64,000 bases of DNA from positions 1,364,001 to 1,428,000 of the forward strand of contig NZ_CP056087.1 of the NCBI RefSeq assembly GCF_001839655.2, given 5' to 3'. Origin of the DNA: Pseudomonas argentinensis (GTDB taxonomy: Bacteria > Pseudomonadota > Gammaproteobacteria > Pseudomonadales > Pseudomonadaceae). This document shows, one piece after another, positions 1 to 15,000 of the stretch (positions are counted from its first letter, which is position 1; each line of letters opens with the position of its first letter). Position numbers and translations under genes: made by a program. Below the pieces are notes generated by a model. The model saw only the letters and a program-made list of their open reading frames with translations. It searched no databases and had not been told where the DNA came from.

Positions 1-2
1 GC

Positions 3-3000
3 GCCGGCGCGATGGTCGCGGCCTGGTCGACCATCGACCCGCTGCGCATCGAACAAGGCCTGGGCCTGCTGAGCAAAACCGAAGCCCTGGCCGGTAACGC
101 CCCGGCGCGCACCGGTATCTTCATCATGGATGCCGTGGACGAAGCGCAGAGCAACGGCAGCGGTGATTTCTTCGCCTATTCGCCACTGCTCAACGGCGCG
201 GCGGAAATCTTCAACGGCAGCATCGGTGAGTTGGTCACCGACGAGAACATCGTACTGGCCGGCAAGTCCGGCATGACCGGCGGCAACTGCCAGTCAGACC
301 TGGGCAACTGCAATTTCGTCGACCAGCTGACCAGCGAAATCAAGAAAGACTGGCACGGCGGCGACACCCCGAGCGAAGGCACCGGCGCCCTGTACCTGGA
401 CAACAACGCCGGCGAGCTGCTGCTGTTCGGCCAGAAGAACGGTGACGGCCAGTTCGGCCTGCCGTACCTGCTGCTGGGCCGCGTCGATATGCCGTACCCG
501 GATGTGTATGGCCTGACCCGCAGCGGCAACCTGGCCCTGGTGGCCAACGGTAACGGAGGCGTGCAGGTGATCGACGTCACCAACATGACCGCGCCGTACC
601 ACGTCGGCTATATCAAGCCCAACGGTTCCGCCCGCGACGTCAAGGTGCGCGGCCATTACGCCTATATCGCCGCCTCGGAAGAGGGCGTGGTGGTGGCCGA
701 CCTCAGCACCCCGGCCATGCCGATCGTGGCCAAGCTCGACACCCTTGGCGTGGCCAACCGCCTGAACCTGGTGGGCAACCAACTGTATGTCACCGACATG
801 GCCGGCAGCGGCGAGAGCGCCCGCCTGAGCCGTATCGATATCAGCGAGCCGGACCAGCCGCGCGTGGTGCAGGTGGTGGAAATCGCCCCGCATCGCCCGG
901 ACCAGACCCCGGATGGCCTGTATGACGTGCATGTGTCGGGCAACCTGGCCTATGTCACCGAACTGCTCTCCGACCAGGAAGACAAACCCTCGCAAAGCCT
1001 GGTGCAGATCATCGACCTGGCCCGCGTTGGCCAGAGCGGTGTGGACGCCACCGTACCGGTGATGGTGCAGCGCAATGCCACTCTGGATAACTTCGGCGTG
1101 CGCGGCGTTACCCTGGCCCGTGGCGCCATCCAGGTGGCGGCTGGCAAAGGCGGTATCGGCCGTATCGACCTGCCGGCGCTGACCGTGCTGCAACACAGCC
1201 CGCAAGTGGGCGAGACCGATATCAGCACCCAGCTGCCGCAGGTGCTGATCGAGCTGTCCGCCGTGCTGCCAGGCGACACCAACCTCAGCGACTACGTGCA
1301 GGTGCTGGAAGGCGATGCGCAGATCGGCCGGGATGTCACCGCGCAGTTCGACCTGTCCTTCGCCCCGCGTGGCACCGACACCACCAAACGCCGTATCCAG
1401 CTGGTGCGCAAAGACGGCCAGAACCTGCTGCCGCGCCAGCGCTACTACGTGCGGATCAAGCAGGGCGTGAAACCGGTTACCGGCCAGCCGCTGGCCTCCG
1501 ATTACGTGTTCACCTTCAGCACGGCCTCGGCTGATGCGCAGTACCCGGACATCATCAGCATCTGTACCCGTGAAAGCGCCGACCGCCATGGCTGCGTCAA
1601 CGTCGGGGATGTGCGCGGCGGTACGCAGGTGGTGGTGCGCGGCAGCAACTTCGGCGAACAGCCACGCCTTTCCGTGGGCGGCGAGCCGCTGGTGGTGGAA
1701 AACCGTGTGGTGGATGCCGACACCGGCATCGTCACGATCTACGCCAAGACCGTACCTAACTACCCAGGCCCGGCCTCGGTCACCGTCACCACCGCTGCCG
1801 GCCTGAGCGACACCGTGCTTGGCGGCTTTGTATTCGTCGATGAACTGTCGATTTCCCACCTGACCCCAGCCGTGGTGCGCGTGGCGCAGACCGGCAAGAA
1901 CGATCGCGTCGATCTGGTGGGCAAGGGTTTCCACGCCGGCATGACCCTCACCGCCTACAAGAGCGGCGAGCCGGGCACCGCCAAGACCTTCAAGGTCGGC
2001 TCCGATGACCTGCGCCTTTACAGCGCCGAGCGCATGAGCCTGTTGGTGCCGGACCTGCGTGACGACGAAGGCGGCGGTTATCGCGGCTTTATCGATATCG
2101 AGCTGGCTGACGACCTCGGTCGCCACTACGTGCAACGCAATGCCCTGTTCTATGGCCGCCTGCAACTGGACCGCAGTCTGGAAAGCGAGCCGCCGATGAC
2201 CATGGAGGAAATCGACGCACGGCTGAAAACCCTCGCCGACGGCCAACTGACCAACTACGTGCCGGACCCACTGAAGCTGCCGCCGGGCAATATCGTCGAT
2301 CTGGCCGCCGACAGCGAACTGCACATGCTCTATGTGCTTGGCCGTGGCGAACTGAAAGGCCCGGCGCCGGGCAACCTGCTCAACCTCGAGCAGTTGCAGC
2401 ACTACTACGCGCCGGGCTGGATCAGCCTGGTCAAATACGACCCGGCGAAGATCGCCGAGGCCGCGCCGCGTCATGCCCTGGGGTATTACAACCTGCCGCA
2501 GGACCTGCAACCCAGCGCCATGGCCCTGGCCGACAAGCAGCTGTACGTTACCGCCCGTGGCTACGACTTCCCGTACCTGGACACCGAATACGAAGGCCGC
2601 AGCGTGCTGCTGGTGTACGACCGCGAAACCCGTGACCCGGACGTGCTCACCGAGCAGCCGCCCGGCAAGGACCGCGACATTCGCTACAGCCTGCCGCTGC
2701 CCAACGGCACCGTGGCCGAGAAAGTCGTCGCCCACCAGGGCCTGCTGTTGATCAACGCCGGCAAAGAAGGCGTGGTGGTGGTCAGCATCGCCGACCCGCT
2801 GCGCCCGAGCGTGGTGCGGCGCCTCACCTCCGCCACGGTTGATGGTCGTACCCTGGCGCTGACCAACGTTACCGATATCAGCGTGATCGGCGATGCTCTG
2901 CACGTGGTCAACAGCGGCAACCGGGTGATCTTCGACCTGAGCAAACCGTCGCTGCCGCAACTGGGCGATTCGCGCGTCACCGGCCTGACCGGCATCACCG

Positions 3001-6000
3001 CCGATGGCAGCCAGTTTGTTACCGGCAACGGCCTGAACCTGTACGACGCCAGCCGTCCGGCCTTTATCCGCGAGCAGGGCCGTTACCTCTCCGGTGGCTT
3101 CAGCGTGCCGGGCGAAAGCGTGGGCATCCGCGCCCAGGTCAGTACCGCTTTCAACCTGACCCAGACCGGCAGCGACAAGGCCGATTGCGAGAAAGGCTCT
3201 ATCGGCTACCTGGGCTTCTACGACTTCAGCCGCGCCGACAACATCAGCCTGCTCGACGCCCTCGGCCTGCCGTACTGCATCCGCCTGCCTGCCGCCGGGC
3301 TGCTGATGAAACCGTACCGGGTCAATCCGTCGACGCTCACCGACCAGGGCATCGCCGCGTTCGCCACCTACACCGCGCCGGGCGGCGAGGTGATTTCCAA
3401 CCTCGGCCTGGTCGATCTGCTGACCCAGGAACTGGTGCGCTCCATCCCGGCCGATGGCGCCGACGGTGTGCCGCTGGACAGCCCGCTGACCCTGCAATTC
3501 ACCCGACCGCTGAACGCTATGGATGACGAGCAGCTGCGTCAGTTCCTGGTGTTGCAACACGACGCCCAGAACAACCAGCCGGCCAGCGAACTGCCGTACA
3601 CCTTGCAGCGCAGCACCGACGGGCGCGTGCTCAGCGTGCAGCCGGCGCAAGGCCTGCAAGCCAACCACAGCTATCGCCTGATCCTCAAAGGCGACCTGGC
3701 CAGCCGCCGCAGCCGTGGCTTGCTGGAACACGCCATTCGCTTGCGTGCCGGTGTGGCCGGTGGCGCCCAGGTACAGATCGTCAGCACCGCGCCTGGCATG
3801 CTCGATGTCGGCGGCGGTGAGTTGGATGTGGTGCTGCGTGGCGCCAGTGGCCAGGTGCAGTTCAGCGTTTCCGGCCAGGCCGCCAACGGTTCGCTGGCCG
3901 AAACCCTGGCAGACGGCACCGCTCGCTACCGCGTGCAGGCGCCGTCCAGCCTGCCGGGCGCCGCCAGCCTGCAAGTGGTCAGCGGCAACGGCAGCAAGGC
4001 GTCGAAAGTGGGTGCGGTGCAGTTTGTTGAACCGCTGCTGCTGCGCTCGCTGACCCCCGCTCTGGGCTCGCTCAACGGCGGTACCAAGGTGCAGATCAAA
4101 GGCCAGGGCTTCCGCAGCGAAACCGGCGCCATGAGCGTTCATTTCGGCGATATGCCGGTCACCCAGTACAAGGTGCTGGACGCCGAAACCCTGGAAGTGG
4201 TGACGCCGGCCGGCCCAATTGGCACCGTCGATGTGCGCGTGCAGCTGACCAACGGCCAGCAGGGCACCCTGACCCAGGCCTTCACCTATCAACAGCCGCC
4301 GCAATCGCAGATCCGCGATGACGGCGGGCGCATCTACGACATGGCGCTCGACCCGTCCGGCAGCCTGCTGTTCTCGGCGCAAGGTACCAGCGGTGTGCTG
4401 GTGTACGACATCAACGCCGGCAACTACACCGCCGACCCGCAGAAGCCGCTGAACCCGGATGACCTGCTGCGCCTGATCGACCGCAATGGCGACAAGTCCG
4501 ACGACCGCATCATTTCCCGTATTGCCCTGCCGTCGGACTTCATCGCCGTAGGCGTGGAGCCGTTCTTCGAGCGCGGCAGCGACCGTGTGTACATCACTGC
4601 GGTGCACCTGGACGGCGCCGGCAATCCGGATGCCGCGCGCCTGTACACCGTGGCCTTCGATGAGCTGGACCCGGCCAAGACCACCATTATCGGTAGCCTG
4701 GAATTGCCTGGCACCTCGGTGCGCGGCCTGCGTGTGCGCAACGCCCGTGTCTTGCTGGCCATGGGTGAAGAAGGTCTGGGCATCGTCGACTCCTTCCTGC
4801 CAAACAAGACCTACCTGGTGCAAAGTCTGGCCGCCGCGCCGAAGCTGCCCATGCTGGATATCGCCACCCAGACCGGTATCGGCACGCAGGCAGGGGACGG
4901 CACCGCCGCCGGCCTGATCGTCGCCGTGGGTGGCACCTTTGATTACCGCAGCAACCGTCTGCTGACCAAGGAAGCCATCGGTAGCGGCGGCTTGCAGGTG
5001 TACAGCCAGACCGCCAATGCCGGCCTGAAACGCCTTGGCCAGCTCGACCTGCCAGGTACCCGCGTGTCGCTGCAGGGCCGCTACGCCTACGTGGCGGCTG
5101 GCGCCAGCGGTGTGGCGGTGGTTGATTTGCTCGACCCGAGCGCACCGACCGTGGTCGCGCGGATCAACGACATCGGCTACGTCTACGACCTCGACTTCAA
5201 CGGCAACACCCTCTATGTCGCCCGTGGCGAAAAGGGTGTGCTGATGGTCGATGTAACCAACCCGCTGAAACCGGTGGCTGGGCGCAGCATGACCTCCAGC
5301 GGCAGCGTGGAAAGCGTGGTAGCGGGCGATTACTCGGCGCATTCGGGCGGCGTGGATGCCAAGGGCAGCCTGTTGCAAGTGGTGCCGGACGTGGTGCTGA
5401 AGCTGCACGCGGTGGACCCGGCCAACGGCATCCTCGATCGTCAGGTGGATGGCAGCGTGCAAGTGATGGCGCGCTTTAACAAAGCCATCGACCTGTACCC
5501 GGCCAACAGCGCCATGTTCCAGTTGCTCAACAGCCAGGGCCAGGCTTTGCCGGCCACCGTGCAGATCGTCAACAACGACGCCAAGCTGGTGCTGCCGACC
5601 AGCAGCGTAGACCGCCTCACCGTGGGCGAGCGCCTGACGCTGGTGGCCAAGGCCGGCCTCGCCTCGGTGAAACCGATTACCGCCAGCGACACCGTGGTAT
5701 TGCAGCGCCTGGCTCAGGATCAGCGCGTGCCGCTGACCTACCGTGGCGCGCGCAACGATGCGTTGTCCATTGAAGCCGTGACGCCGCGTCGCGTGGCGCA
5801 GAACACCGTCAGCCTGGTGACCGTCAGCGCCCTGGGTATTCCGGCCAACCTGGCGCAGGTGCGCCTGTATGCCGGTGACCGCGCGCTGTCCATCGAGGGC
5901 GTTACCCGCGATAACGACGCTTCCCCGGCAGTGCTGAAAGTCAGCGTGCCGGCCTTGCCAGCTGCGGGCCAATACAACCTCACCCTGCAAGTGCAGCGTG

Positions 6001-9000
6001 ACGGCATCTGGCAGCAGACCGTGCTCGAAGGCGCCCTGCTGGTGGATGCACCGATCCGCTTCGACGCCCTGGTACCGCTGTGGGGCCCGGTGGCCGGCGA
6101 TACCGTGGTGACCATTACCGGTGACGGCTTCGAGCCGGGCAACACCGTGATGGATGGCCTCAAGGTGCGCTTCGGCGGCCTGCCGGTCGGCCGTATCGAG
6201 GTGTTAGCCAGCAACCGCATGCGCGTGACCTCGCCCCGTGGCGCGCCGGGCAAAGTCGATGTGCTGGGTGAAGACCGTTACGGCAACCAAGCCAGCCTGA
6301 CCGGCGACCGTGGTTTCGGCTACGGCCTGCGCAAACAGTCGGAACTGCATCCCTCGCTGCTGTACCCTAGCGATGTGTGGATTGACCAGCAGACCGGCGT
6401 GGCCATCACCAACGGCGGCCATATGGTCAACGGCTATGGCAAGCAGACCTTGGCCAGCGGCGGCTGGTTGCCGGAGCTGTACCGCGCTGCCTCGTTCTCG
6501 GTGCAGGACGCCAGCAAACCGGTACTGGTCGGCGGCGCCTCGTCGCTGCCAAGCGACAACCTGCGCCTGAGCCTGAAACAACAGGCCGCCGCGATTTCCA
6601 AGCGCATGGGTGGGCTCAACCCGGTTGAACCCACCGAGGAAGAACAGGAACTGCTCGACCGCCAGGCCGCGCAGGATTTCAAAGTAGGCTTCGACTCGCT
6701 GCGCATCAGTCCTACCATGGAGTGGGAACAGAACACCTGGCGTAAGCGCCTGTACGTGGCCAGCGGCGCTGGCGGCGTGGCGCGCCTGAACCTCGACGAA
6801 CAGAACGGCCTGCAAACCATCCAGGAAGAAGACCTGTCCGCGCCGATCAGCCGGGTGGTCAAGCAGGGCCCCGGCCTGATAGCGGCCTCGGTGGAAGTCA
6901 CCGTCGATCCGCCGAATAGTGACCAGTGCACCTTCCTGATCGGCGAGGCCGCCCCGGCGGAGCTGTTCGCCCTCAACTACCAGAACGGCGAAGACCCGGT
7001 ACGTGTCACCCCGCCAAGCGGCCTGCAGGGCGGCGCGCTGCTGCAACTTAACGACGGCTGGCTGTTCAGCGGCGGCAAGGTGCGTGGCGCCAAGTGGGCC
7101 AACTGCCCGGGCTGGGACGAATCCCTGGGCGTGCCGGTGGATGGCAAGGCCGGTGAAATCCGCGCCCTCAACCTGTTCGACCCGGCGCAAACGCGCAGCT
7201 ACAGCTTTGTTGCCAACCCGCAGGATATGGTCGCCTATGGCCGTTATCTGGTGGCAGCAGTCGGCAGCCGTGGTGTGGAAATCATCAACCGCGACGAACC
7301 CGAAGAGCGCACGCTGCTCAGCCTCGACCAGAAGCTGCAAGCCACGGCGGGCCGTGGTGTGCGCCTGCGGATGGCCGGCAACCTGCTGTTTGTGGCGGCC
7401 GACAGCGGCGTGGTGGTGGTCGATCTGCGCGAACCGCTGCAACCCCGGGTGATCTCGGCGGGTAACCAGGAGCGAATCGAAGCGCTGGACCTGTTCAATA
7501 ACCGTCTGGTGGCCGGCTCCGGTACCAACGGCATGACCCTGCTGGAACTGCCCGGCGCGCTGGTGCTGGACGCCAGCGTCAAACAAGGCGGCGTACTGCC
7601 AGCCGGCGAGCAGGCACTGCAACTGACCTTCAATGAGCCGGTGACGCTGGAGTCCCTGCGCGCTGCCGGTGCCCTGAGCCTGGTGGATATCAGCAATGGC
7701 GAGCAGGCCCTGGCCGTGCCGACCATCGAACACTTGAACGGCGACGGCCAGTCGGCCAGCCGCGTGGTGCTGCGCTTCACCCCGACGCCCGGCGCGCAAC
7801 TGCGTCTGCGTGTGCAGCAGGCGCGCAACCTGCGCGGTGCAGGGCTGTGGGCGCCTTACCAGGTGGACTTCAAGGTGGCGCCAAGCGGTGCCAGCCAACC
7901 GGCGATCCAGTACCTGGAAAACGCCAGCTTCCACCGTGGCGCGCAAGACCGCGTAGTGATTCACGGCAGCGGCTTCAGCAGCAGCGTGAAGGGCTACGTC
8001 AACCAATACCCGGTGGAGCTGCAATGGGTCAGCGCCACACGCCTGGAAATCGCCCCGAACGCCCTCGACCTGCTGCCGCTGAGCCCTGGCCAATGGCACC
8101 TACGCCTGGATGACGGCGGCCTGCGCAGTGATTACCTGGGTGCCTTTATGGTCGGCGCCGAGCAAGCGCTGAACCAAGTCAAGTTCACCGTCAGCCCGGA
8201 TTCTGCCAGCAAGAAAGGCGGCGCCAAGGTCACCATCGATGCCAGCCACGATGTGCTGATGCCGGGCACCAAGGTAATGTTGCGCGCCCGCCATGGCGAC
8301 ACCGAGATCTACACCGGTCGCAGCCCGATTGTCGAAGATGCCGGCAATATCAGCATCGATCTGCACGACAACGTGGAAAATCAACGCCAGTTCAGTTTTG
8401 TGCTGCCGGGCGTGATCGAGCCGGATATCTACGACGTTTACCTGCGCGTGCCAAGCGGCGCCGCTACCCGTGAAGTCAAAGTGGGCGCGCTGTCCTACAC
8501 CCTGCCGCAGGGCCTGGGCATCATCCTGCCGAACTATCCGCCGATGCAGATCGGTGCCGCGCAGGTTGTCGGTGACCGCCTGTTCGTCGGGGTGAAAGCC
8601 GGCGTGCAGCCGACGTCCAGCAACCGCTACCTGATGACGGCCGGCCTGGAAATCTACGATATCGGCCTGTGGGAACGGCCCATCCGCCTGTCGCAACTGC
8701 GCCTGACCGAACCGGTGCTGGGCCTGGAAGTACTCGACAGCCTGGTGTACCTGGCCAACGACCGCGACGGCGTGCGCGTGGTGGATGTCAATGACCTCGG
8801 CAAGCCGCTGCTGGTATCCAGCCTGAGCCTGCCAAACCACCGTGCCGTCGACCTGGCCGTGGAAACCGAGCGTGGCGCCCTGGCGGTAGCCGCCGCCAAC
8901 GACCTGGGTACCGGCTATATCCGCTTCCTGCCGATTGGCCGCAACGAGCTGGGCGCCCAGGCGCCGCTGCCAAGCATCGCCTTCGACGGCAGCCTGAAGC

Positions 9001-12000
9001 CGGACCTGCTGGGTGCGCCGGTGGATGTGCAGTGGCTCAATGGCGAGCTGTATGTCCTGTTCCTGCGCGACAAGCAGCTGTACCTGGCCAGCTTCAAAGA
9101 TTTCGGTACGCAACTGGACTACCGCGTACAGGCCATCGAGCGCGGCACCGTCAAGGCCTCGTCGGTCGCCGAGGCCCTCGGCAAGATCACCCTGCAAGTG
9201 CAGCAAGGCCTGATCAGCGTCGGTACCGGTGACACCTACCTACTGCTGGAAGCCGATGCCCAGGGCCAGTTCCAGACCATCTACTGGCAACAGAAAAATG
9301 CCAGCGGCGAACTGCTCAGCGTGGGCGGGCAGATCATGCAGGGCAACGGCAAAGGCGTGCAGATCAACACCTCGCCGTACCTCGCCGTGGCCTCCAGCAC
9401 CCCAGGCAATGGCGCCGTGCTGGGCAGCAACGAAGGCGTGACCATTGCCTTCAACAACCTGATCAATACCGACCCGGCGCACCTGGCGCAGGCGATCCGC
9501 GTAGTGGGCGAGGGTGGCCAGGCATTGCCGGCGGCTGCGTTCGAAATGACCGGCATCAACACCCTGCGCGGCGGCCAGCTGGACCTGCGCTTCAAGGGCG
9601 ACTACCAGGGCCCGCTGCGCATCGAAGTGACCACCGCGCTTACCGACCTGGCCGGCCATGCCCTGCGTCAGGCCTTTGTGCTGCAACTGGAACGCCGCAC
9701 CGGCATTCGTCCGCTGGTCAGCCAGGTACAACGCGTGGTGGGTGATGTCGCCGGTCTGCATTACTTCCATGCCGCCGGTGGCGAAATCGCCGCCATCAAA
9801 GGCAGCGGATTCGGTGTGGCGCCTGAGCAACTGGCGGTCTGGCTGGGTGAAACCCGCCTGCAGGCCCAGCAGATCCAGAGCGTTACCGACAGCGAGCTGC
9901 GTGTGGCGGTGCCCGATCTGCAACTCGGCAATGTCAGCGCCAGCCTGGCGGTGAAAGTGCAGCGCCTGGATCAGAACCTCGCCTACCTGCGTCAGGGTGC
10001 CATGACCGTGCTGCCGCAGATCGAGATCGACGATCTGCAGCCGCAAACCGGCCCGCCACAAGGTGGCAACCTGGTAACCCTGTATGGCCGTGGCTTCAAC
10101 CACTATATGCAGGTGCGTTTCGCCGGTGCCTTGGCCGGCGACCTGAAGATTCTCAGCAGTAACCGCGCCGAAGTGCGCGCCCCGTCCGGCACCTTTGGCA
10201 AAGCCCAGGTGGCCGTGACCAGCCAACTGTTCGACGGCGAGCAAAGCCCGTCGCCAGTGGACTACTTCTACACCGGCATCCCCACCGGCTCGGTCAACCT
10301 GCCGGGCGATATGGCCAGCCCGGTATCGGCGATTGCCCGCCTTGATGACGGCAGCAGTCAACTGCTCTACGCGGTAACCGGCGGCAGCTTCGACAAGGTC
10401 GACAGCCAAGGCCGCGTGGCCCGCGTTTCCAGCAGCGCCGCTCGCCTGCTGGTGGCCGATATCAGCGACCCGGTGCACCCGGTCATCGTTAACCGCGACT
10501 TCGCAGGCGTGACCAAGCCGTACCACTACGAAGCGCCAAACGGCCTGGGCAGCACCGGCTTTGTCGACCTGGCGATCAACGATCACCAACTGTTCGCCGT
10601 TGGCGGCAAGAAACTGCTGCACTTCGACCTAACCCTGCCGGCCGAACCGAACAAGCTCAACGAACTGGACCTGGCGGACGACGTTACCGCCCTGGCCACC
10701 CGCGATGACCTCCTGTATCTGGCCAGCAAAGAAGGCGTGCGCCAGTACCGCATCAGCAGCGAACTGAAACTGGTCGACCTCGGCCTGATCAGCGCCAGCC
10801 AACTGGGCGGCACGCCAGGACGCCTGCGCTTGTCCGGCTCCAGCCTGTGGCTGACCCTGCCAGCGCAGCGCCAGCTGGTGGAAGTGGAACTGGCCAGCGG
10901 CGAATTCCGCGTGCTGCGCCGCGTGGCTGCTCGCGACCAGGCCGGCAACCCGTTCACCCCTGAAGACCTCTTGGTATCGAGCGGCGGCCTGCTGGTGTCC
11001 AGCGGCGAAAACGCCACCGTGCAGCGCTTTGTGTTCGACACCGATAGCAACGCCACGCCGGTCGCCGACCTGAAACTGACCTACCTGGTCAGCCGCGGCA
11101 GCCTGTTCGCCGGTCAACTGCAACTGGCCGGCCAGACCCTGTACGTGGCCGGTGGCCAGGGCGATGTGCAGCTGTTCGATATTTCCCCATGGCTCAATGG
11201 CCGCATCCAGGAAAGCATCGGCCTGCGCGACTATTTCAGCGTGGTCGGCAACGTCAACAGCCTGTCCCTGGGCAGCCAGGCCCTGTATGCCGGCAGCGCC
11301 TTCGTCTATATCGACGGCACCCCGGCGGAGAACCCGCTGCCAAGCCTGGAGGCCGGCAGCTACCTGGGCGGCAGCCTCAATACCCTGGCCTACCAGAACC
11401 TGACCATCCTCAGCCAGCAGCCGCAACCGTCGGGCCGCTTGCCGAAAGATGCCGGTATCGAAGTGCAATTCAACCGCCTGCTGGACAACGCCCAACTGCG
11501 CGATTCCGGCAGCCAGCTGGTGCAGCTGCTGCTCGACGGCACGCCAGTGGCCAGCCAGGTGGCGCAGGTCGGCGTGGGCCGCCTGGTGCTGCGTCCGGTT
11601 GCTTCCTTGCAGAGCGGCAAGCTGTATCAGGTCAGCCTCAGCGGCGCCCTGCGCGACCAGCAAGGCAAGACCCTGGGCAACGACTACCGCTTCGGCTTTA
11701 TCAGCGACGATGCCCTGCAGCCGGAGCTGGACAGCATTTCCCCGCGTCAGGCCAGCTGGCGTGGCGGCACCGAGATCACCCTGCGTGGCCATGACTTCGG
11801 CACCAATGCCGTGATCGAAGTGGGCGGCCAGCGTGTGGCGGCCGGCGATGTGCTGTACCGCGATGACAATCAGATCCGTTTCCGTCTGCCGGGCCTGCTG
11901 GCCAACCCGAGCAGCAACCGTCCGGTGGGTGTGCGGGTGCAACAGGGCAACCTGGAGCTGTTCCGCGCCGCCGCCATTACCTATGTGGCCGACCCGCGTA

Positions 12001-15000
12001 TCGACCAGGCCGGCCTGTACGACCGCCTGAGCGGCACGCTGGCGGCGCAGAGCAAACGCTTTATCTTCAACGCCGGCGAAATCATTGGCCTGCAAGGCCG
12101 TGGCTTCGGCGAAGCCACCGTGGTGCGCGTCAATGGCCGGCAGATTGCCGATGTGCGCCTGGAACGCAGCGATCTGCTCAGCTTCAGCGTGCCGCAGGAC
12201 CACCTCGGCCCGCTGCTGGTGGAAGTCAGCAACCTCGGTTTTGTCGGCGACCTGGCCAGCGACGCGAGCCTGCGCATCGAACTGCCGGTGCACAAACAAC
12301 TGGATGGCGTCAGCCTGTACCGCCGTGCCGGCGACCTGCTGCTCACCGCTACGGGCCGTGATGTCCAGCTGTCCAGCCTGCGCGATGGCAGCACGCCGCA
12401 ACTGTTGGCCAAGTGGCAAGCCAGCGGCAGCCTGCGCGATATCGCCCTGAGCGACAGCTATGCCGCGCTGCTCACCGACACGGCGCAGGTGCAGGTGCTC
12501 GACCTCGCCAACCTGTACGCCCCGCAAGCGTTGCCGGCGTTGAGCAATAGCCGTCAGATCGCCTTTGACAAGGTGCGTCTGGCCGGCGATGTGCTGCTGC
12601 TCAAGGCCGGTACCCGCGTGTTCCAGGGCCAGGTACAAGGGCCGGAACTGCGCGAACTGACTCTGGATAACCCGGCCGGCCTGGTGGATATCGCCCTGGA
12701 TAGCCGTGGCGCCTACCTGCTGTTTGGCGACCGCCTGGAAGTACGCAATGCCCGCGACGGCAGCCAGGTGCTCGGTACGCACAACCATGGCCTGAGCGGC
12801 GCCAAGCGCCTGTGGCTGGACGGCACCCGCGTGTACCTGCAAGGCAGCGATACCCTGCAACTGGTGCAACGCGCCGCGCTGTTGCGTGGCCGTGGCGAGC
12901 CGGTGCTGGGCGAATTCGACCTGCCGAGCCGGATCAGCCAACTGACTGCCCAGGGTGAACTGCTGGCCTGGCTGGATGCTGGCCGCCTGCAAGTGTTCGA
13001 TCTCGACCTGGATGCCCAGCGTCAACTCAGCGCCCGTGAAGTGGCCAGCCTGGCCGTGGGCACCAGCGAAGTGGGCAGCCTGGCGCAGCTGGAACTGCAC
13101 GGCGACCTGCTGGAATGGCGCAATGGCAACAGCTACCTGAATGCCACGATCCCGCTGAACAACATCTGGGCGCTGAACCCCGACACCCTGGCGGCAGCGG
13201 ATGAGCCAGTGGGCCTGCGCTTTATCGGTGCCGACTACGCCTGGCGCGAAGCGCAACTGGCAGTCAGCGGCCTGGCGGGTGACACCGTGGCCACCAGCAC
13301 GCAGGTACTGGGCCACGAACTGCGCGCCATCAGCCAGCAACAAGCGGCCTACCAGCCGGCTGGCCTGTATCGCCTGCAAGTCAGCCAGGCGCCGCTGGAT
13401 TGGCTCAAAGGCGCCGAAGTGCACCTGGACCTGCCATGGCTGGTGGATGCGGTGGACTTCTTCGGCGCCGACCTGGTCCGCCTGGACGCCCTGCAACCAA
13501 ACCGCAGCGCGACCGGCGTGGCACGCACCTATGTATTGCGTGGCCGTCAGCTGAACCTGATCGACGAGCTGCAAGTGGGCGAGCGCGTACTGGGCCGCGA
13601 ACAACTGCACGTGAACACTGCCGGCGATCAGTTGAGCTTCAGCCTGCAAATGGACCAGGCCGGCCTGTACAGCGTGCAAGTGCGCTACGGCCAGCAACGC
13701 GCCGTGCTGCCGACCGCGCTGGCGGTGGTCACGCCGCTGGCCATCGAGTCGGTGATCTCCGCCCATGCCCAGGGCCAGGTGGTCAGCGACGCCGGTGGTA
13801 CGCCGGTCACTATCCAGGCCCAGGGCCTGTCCGAAGGCCTGAGCCTGCACTGGTTCCCGGCTGGCCAGGGCATCCTGCCGAGCGCCAGCAACAAGGTGGC
13901 GTTCAGTCTCAACGACAGCAGCATCAGTTTCGTCACCCCGCGCAGCCAGCCGGGCTGGCAGTACCAGGTGGCCCTGCTGCGCGAAGCCAGTGACGAGCGC
14001 GTGGACAGCGTGGCCAGCCAGTGGCTGACCGCCATCGACGACACGGCGCCGACCGTACGCCTGGTCTCGGCCCTGGGCGCCTCGCAGTCGCTGGTGCTGG
14101 AAGCCGACGAGTCGCTGAGCGCGCAAGGTTTCAGCGTGGTCAAGGTGTTCAAGGACTACGACACCCACGCCCAGCCAAGCGAAGACATCAGCAGCCGCTT
14201 CAACCCGATCATCAGCCAGGGCAACCGCCTGGAGCTGCGCCTGCGCAGCGACGCGGTGCTGGAAGCCAACGCCCTGTATCAAGTGACCCTTACCGGGGTG
14301 CGCGATGCCGCCAACAACCCGGCCCGCGACAACGGCGTGACCCTGGCCGGCACCTACAGCGGTAGCTACCAGGCCGAAGACCGCCTGGCGCCGCGTCAGG
14401 ATTCGCTGCAAGTGCTGCTGCAAGGCCAGCCGCTGACCGCTGCTACCCAGCTGAAACTCGGCAGCCGTTACGCCCTGAGCGTCAGCGCTGTGGATAACGT
14501 GCAGGCCAGCGACAAACTGGGCTTCGCCTACCGCGTCTCCGCCGACGGCGGCCAGACCTGGAAAACCGATTGGGTCGCCATCCAGAAAGGCCAGTTCAAC
14601 CTGGATATCCAGGGCGATTACCAAGGCTTTGCCCTGCTGCTGCGCGCCAGCGACGGCCGCAACACCAGCGAGCGCCGCTTCGACGCCCAGGTTAGCGCGC
14701 CTGACCTGACCCTCGGCCAGTTCAGCACCCTGCCGACCCCGGTGGAGGAGAGCACGCCGGCGGACCTGCGCTTCAATATCCTTGGCGACCTGGACCTGGT
14801 ACGCAGTGCCGAAATCCGTGTACTGGATGGCCGCTACGCCGCCGCCAGCTTCGACCGCAGCAGCGGCCTGGCCAGCCTCAACTTCCTGCACCCACGGCTC
14901 AAAGACCTGCCGGGCGCCCCGCAAGACCGGGCACCGCTGACAGCCGAACTGCGCGTGGGCTTCGGCCTGACCGGCCAGGAAAGCTACCGCTACTTCCAGG

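Noticed and set aside
12..14. ATG as start of the giant gene
   Set aside because: The frame is open to the window edge, there is no signal peptide or ribosome-binding site, and the text before it reads as coding.
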